27,343 nucleotides of DNA from JBMNNS01 sp050942625 (GTDB taxonomy: Bacteria > Bacillota > Dethiobacteria > DTU022 > UBA8154): positions 1 to 27,343 of the forward strand of contig JBMNNS010000015.1 in the NCBI GenBank assembly GCA_050942625.1. Reading direction: 5' to 3'. The position numbers and the translations under genes were made by a program. Position 1 is the first letter of the stretch. Each line of letters opens with the position of its first letter. The notes under the pieces were generated by a model. The model did not search any database, was not told the DNA's origin, and saw only the letters and a list, made by a program, of their open reading frames with translations. Shown piece after piece: positions 24,186 to 27,343 of this stretch.

Positions 24186-26840
24186 ATGAAAAGCAGCGAA
24201 ATCCGTGCAAAATATCTAGATTTTTTCAGGGAAAAGGATCACCTCATTTTACCTAGTTTTTCCCTTGTGCCCAGGGATGACCCTACTTTACTATTGATTG
24301 GTGCCGGTATGGCCCCCTTAAAACCTTACTTTACCGGGGAAAACCCCCCCCCTCATTTAAGGGTGGCCACCTGTCAAAAATGCTTAAGGACTCCTGATAT
24401 TGAAAAGGTAGGGGTTACGGCCAGGCATGCGACTTTTTTTGAAATGTTGGGCAATTTTTCTTTCGGCGACTACTTTAAGGAAGAAGCCATAGCCTGGGCC
24501 TGGGAACTAATGACCAGGGGTTACGGTTTTCCTGAAGAACGGCTGTATATCAGTATTTATGAAGAAGACGAGGAAGCTTTTACCATTTGGAAAGATTCGA
24601 TAGGTATACCAGAGTCCAAAATTTATCGACTTGGCAGGGAAGACAATTTTTGGGAAATAGGAGAGGGACCCTGTGGCCCCTGTTCTGAAATTTACTATGA
24701 TATGGGCCCGGAATTTGGTTGTGGCCGCCCCAATTGCCAGGTAGGTTGTGATTGTGATCGTTACCTGGAGATCTGGAACCTTGTTTTTACCCAGTTCAAT
24801 AAAGAGGCAGATGGCAGTTATACTAACCTTAAACAAAAGAATATTGATACCGGTGCCGGTTTGGAAAGACTTGCCATTGCCTTGCAAGGGGTTTCCTCTT
24901 TATTTGAAATCGATACAGTAAAACCTATTATGGATTATTTTTGCCGTGAGGCTGAGGTAACTTACGGAAAGGAACAGAAAACCGACATTTCCTTACGTGT
25001 TATTACTGAGCATTTGCGCGGTATTATTTTTATGGCCTCTGATGGTGTTATGCCCTCTAATGAGGGACGCGGTTATGTTTTGAGACGCATCCTAAGACGG
25101 GCTGTTAGGCATGGCAAGCTATTAGGCTTGGAGGCCCCTTTCCTTTACAGAGCCGTGCCGTTGGTAACGGAACTAATGGAAGATACTTACCCCGAACTAC
25201 GACAGAAATTAGAATATCTTATACGGATTATAAAATTGGAGGAAGAACGTTTTAAGGAAACTCTTGACCAGGGAATGATTATGCTGGAAGGCCATATTAA
25301 GGCCTTACAGGAAAAAGGCGAAAAAACTCTTTCGGGGGAAGAAGCCTTTAAACTTTATGATACATTCGGCTTTCCTCTTGATTTAACCCGGGAAATATTG
25401 CAGGAAAAGGGCTTTTTGCTTCATGAAGAAGGGTTTGAAAAAGCGCTGGGAGAGCAAAGAAAAAGGGCCAGGGCTGCTGTGGATACCCAACAAAGTGGCC
25501 GTTATAATGGTCTTAATGTGTTGCTTAAAGGGCTCAAAACCACTTTTACCGGTTATGACTCCCTTTTTGATAAAGCCGAGGTAACAGGTATTTTTTCTGT
25601 TTCACAACAGAAAAAAATAGAGGAAATCAGGGCTGGTGGTCTAGAAGAGGAAACATACCTGATCCTCGATAAAAGCCCATTTTATGCCGAAGGAGGGGGA
25701 CAGGTAGGGGATCGGGGCCTGATCAGTTCTGTAAAAGGGACGGCCCGGGTTATCAATACTCTTCCCGGCCCAGGGGAACAATTACTGCACCTTATTAAAA
25801 TGGAAAAAGGGGTAATCCAACTTGGCGATAAGGTGGAGGCCAGGGTGGATGAAAAATGCAGGCAGAATGTGGCCAGAAACCATACAGCTACCCACTTGCT
25901 CCACCGTGCTTTAAAAGATACCTTAGGGGAACATATTAACCAGGCTGGCTCATTGGTGGGTCCTGACAGGCTACGCTTTGATTTTACCCATTTTACCCAT
26001 CTTGAAGAGGGTGAAATTCAAAAGGTAGAGGCAGCGGTTAATGAACTTATTGTTAAAAATAAGGATGTGAGCAGCTTCCGTACAAGCTTTAATGAGGCGC
26101 TTGAGCTGGGGGCAATAGCTATTTTTGAGGAGAAATACGGCGATGATGTCCGGGTAGTAAAAATTGGTGATTATTCGCTTGAACTTTGCGGGGGGACCCA
26201 TGTGCAGTCCACGGGGGAAATAGGGCTATTTAAAATTGTTTCTGAAAGTAGTGTTGGTGCAGGGGTACGTCGTATTGAGGCTCTCACAGGCAGCGGTGTT
26301 TACCATTATTTTGTAGAAAGGGATAATATTTTAAAGGAAGCCTCCGACCTTCTGAAAGAGGTTCCGGAAAAATTGCCGGAAAAAATACGTGCCCTTCTGG
26401 AAGCCCAGAAAGAAATGCAGCGCAAGTTAAAGCAGCTGCACCTGCAGGCCGCGCAGCGGCAAATAGAAAATTTACTGCAGGGGATAGACTATTCCCTTGG
26501 TATACCGGTTTTAAAAGCCCAGGTGGAAGCAGAAAATATGGAGACTTTAAGACAGTACCTGGATCAATTAAGGGATAAATTAAAAAGCGGTATCATTCTC
26601 CTGGGGACGATCATTAATGGAAAAGTTCTTTTTGCTGCGGCTGTTACCCGGGATTTAGTGGACCAGGGCTTCCATGCTGGGAAGCTGATTGGGGAGGTAG
26701 CCAGGCTGACGGGCGGCGGCGGTGGTGGTCGTCCTGATATGGCCCAGGCCGGTGGTAAAGATCCACAAAAACTTTCCGGGGCTCTTGCGGAAGTTTTAAC
26801 GTTGGTTAAAAAACAGCAGGAAAAACTAAAACCGCAGTAG
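24186..26840 (+). CDS. alaS: Alanine--tRNA ligase
   Basis: An 884-aa class II synthetase charging tRNA-Ala and hydrolysing mischarged Ser/Gly-tRNA. It starts MKSSEIRAKYLDFFREKDH, the standard AlaRS N-terminus. Aminoacylation motifs include GAGMAPLKPYFTG, RTPDIEKVGVTARHATFFEMLGNFSFGDYFK and GAGLERLA. The editing-domain zinc site is HTATH and CGGTH. The C-Ala domain ends with GGGGGGRPDMAQAGG. An in-frame TTG at 24126 would add 20 residues, but that codon is the -35 box of the promoter and GGAGG at 24171-24175 points to the ATG at 24186. No T-box leader fits in the roughly 25-nt 5' UTR, unlike many Firmicute alaS genes. Confidence 0.98.
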   Translation: MKSSEIRAKYLDFFREKDHLILPSFSLVPRDDPTLLLIGAGMAPLKPYFTGENPPPHLRVATCQKCLRTPDIEKVGVTARHATFFEMLGNFSFGDYFKEEAIAWAWELMTRGYGFPEERLYISIYEEDEEAFTIWKDSIGIPESKIYRLGREDNFWEIGEGPCGPCSEIYYDMGPEFGCGRPNCQVGCDCDRYLEIWNLVFTQFNKEADGSYTNLKQKNIDTGAGLERLAIALQGVSSLFEIDTVKPIMDYFCREAEVTYGKEQKTDISLRVITEHLRGIIFMASDGVMPSNEGRGYVLRRILRRAVRHGKLLGLEAPFLYRAVPLVTELMEDTYPELRQKLEYLIRIIKLEEERFKETLDQGMIMLEGHIKALQEKGEKTLSGEEAFKLYDTFGFPLDLTREILQEKGFLLHEEGFEKALGEQRKRARAAVDTQQSGRYNGLNVLLKGLKTTFTGYDSLFDKAEVTGIFSVSQQKKIEEIRAGGLEEETYLILDKSPFYAEGGGQVGDRGLISSVKGTARVINTLPGPGEQLLHLIKMEKGVIQLGDKVEARVDEKCRQNVARNHTATHLLHRALKDTLGEHINQAGSLVGPDRLRFDFTHFTHLEEGEIQKVEAAVNELIVKNKDVSSFRTSFNEALELGAIAIFEEKYGDDVRVVKIGDYSLELCGGTHVQSTGEIGLFKIVSESSVGAGVRRIEALTGSGVYHYFVERDNILKEASDLLKEVPEKLPEKIRALLEAQKEMQRKLKQLHLQAAQRQIENLLQGIDYSLGIPVLKAQVEAENMETLRQYLDQLRDKLKSGIILLGTIINGKVLFAAAVTRDLVDQGFHAGKLIGEVARLTGGGGGGRPDMAQAGGKDPQKLSGALAEVLTLVKKQQEKLKPQ

Positions 26841-26900
26841 AATGAGGATTTTGCTAGAGATTTTAAGAAATATTTCCAGACCGGAGGTGGATCATGGAAC

Positions 26901-27173
26901 ATGGAAAAATCCAAAACCGATCACACGATGAAGTTCAACGTTAAAGCAGAAGAAGCTAATGAACCCTACCAGGTACTTAAAGAGGTGTACGAAGCACTTA
27001 AAGAAAAAGGGTATAACCCCATTAACCAGCTTGTCGGTTATCTCCTGTCCGGGGATCCCACTTATATCACCAGCTACAGGAATGCCCGCAGTACAGTACG
27101 TAGATTGGAAAGGGATGAACTGCTGGAAGAAATAGTCTGTGTTTATTTGAGAGAACTGGAAAGGGAAAGGTGA
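26901..27173 (+). CDS. ireB: IreB family regulatory phosphoprotein (UPF0297/YrzL)
   Basis: A 90-aa protein with the family core YEALKEKGYNPINQLVGYLLSGDPTYITSYRNARSTVRRLERDELLEEIV. In Enterococcus faecalis IreB is phosphorylated on two N-terminal threonines by the Ser/Thr kinase IreK and dampens cephalosporin resistance. Here T6-D-H-T9-MKF aligns with that T-x-x-T-hydrophobic-basic-F site, so the phospho-acceptors appear kept. ATG at 26901 follows GGAGGTGG at 26883-26890; an ATG at 26894 is out of frame. Order alaS-ireB is the same as in B. subtilis (alaS-yrzL). Confidence 0.95.
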   Translation: MEKSKTDHTMKFNVKAEEANEPYQVLKEVYEALKEKGYNPINQLVGYLLSGDPTYITSYRNARSTVRRLERDELLEEIVCVYLRELERER

Positions 27174-27180
27174 GTTCATT

Positions 27181-27343
27181 TTGGATTACCGGTTTCTTGG
27201 AAATACCGGCTTGAAGGTATCCAGGATTTGTTTCGGAACTTTGACCCTGGGACCCCTGCAAGCCGGGCTTTCTTTAGAAAAGGGGGCAGAACTGTTAAGC
27301 GAAGCTTTTCACTGTGGCATAAATTTTTGGGATACCGCTGAAC
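27181..27343 (+). CDS. Aldo/keto reductase, N-terminal part (cut by window end)
   Basis: The first 54 residues of an aldo/keto reductase, open to the window edge. MDYRFLGNTGLKVSRICFGTLTLG is the typical opening strand, and GINFWDTAE is the family motif carrying the catalytic-tetrad Asp; the Tyr expected shortly after falls outside. TTG at 27181 is preceded by AAAGGTGAG at 27166-27174 overlapping the ireB stop, a 7-nt gap, so it is likely translated with ireB. In related Clostridia an aldo/keto reductase between ireB and ruvX is familiar. Substrate is not predictable; some members with this start also have a C-terminal ferredoxin domain, which cannot be checked here. Confidence 0.88.
   Translation, partial: MDYRFLGNTGLKVSRICFGTLTLGPLQAGLSLEKGAELLSEAFHCGINFWDTAE

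Overview
The window looks like chromosomal DNA of an anaerobic, endospore-forming member of the Clostridia, most like the Peptococcaceae/Desulfotomaculum-Moorella-Thermincola part of the Firmicutes (an inference; no database was searched). The reasons are a 16S-tRNA-Ile-tRNA-Ala-23S-5S operon with Gram-positive rRNA features, a SpoIID protein and a BofC-like protein (sporulation), the clostridial SCIFF peptide with its radical SAM maturase, IreB next to alaS, and strong AGGAGG-type ribosome binding sites matching the 16S tail. TTG start codons are unusually common. Layout: 1-5284 is one complete rRNA operon with its leader, boxA elements, RNase III-type processing stems and two spacer tRNAs, ended by a strong terminator. 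5285-5560 is AT-rich, with a tandem repeat, an inverted repeat and a sigma-A promoter. 5561-6885 encodes a Tat export system (two TatA-type proteins and TatC), followed by mobA and moaA for molybdenum cofactor; the two themes fit together because many molybdo/tungsto-enzymes are Tat substrates. 8645-12143 carries yebC, a BofC-like protein and ruvCAB (Holliday junction resolution). 12169-16512 holds a DUF2905 membrane protein, SpoIID, queA and tgt (queuosine tRNA modification) and yajC. A TIGR04086-type membrane protein follows. The only minus-strand gene, a half-size UPF0016/GDT1 cation transporter, lies between a long inverted repeat and a divergent promoter region. Then come scfA-scfB (six-cysteine RiPP and its thioether-forming maturase), rarA, a YigZ/IMPACT protein, mnmA, a small zinc-ribbon protein, an AI-2E-type permease, alaS, ireB and the start of an aldo/keto reductase cut by the window edge. 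Two real genes are under 60 codons and easily missed: the second tatA (59 aa) and scfA (50 aa). Most of the window is conserved housekeeping synteny. No CRISPR array, transposase or phage gene was seen. The less ordinary parts are the two expansion hairpins in 23S rRNA that share a stem-loop, the pair of related intergenic inverted repeats (5361-5411 and 17212-17280), the inverted UPF0016 gene with its structured divergent intergenic region, and a perfect-consensus promoter in front of alaS. I did not find a convincing, wholly undescribed multi-gene system; the SCIFF pair is the most exotic system present and is already known.
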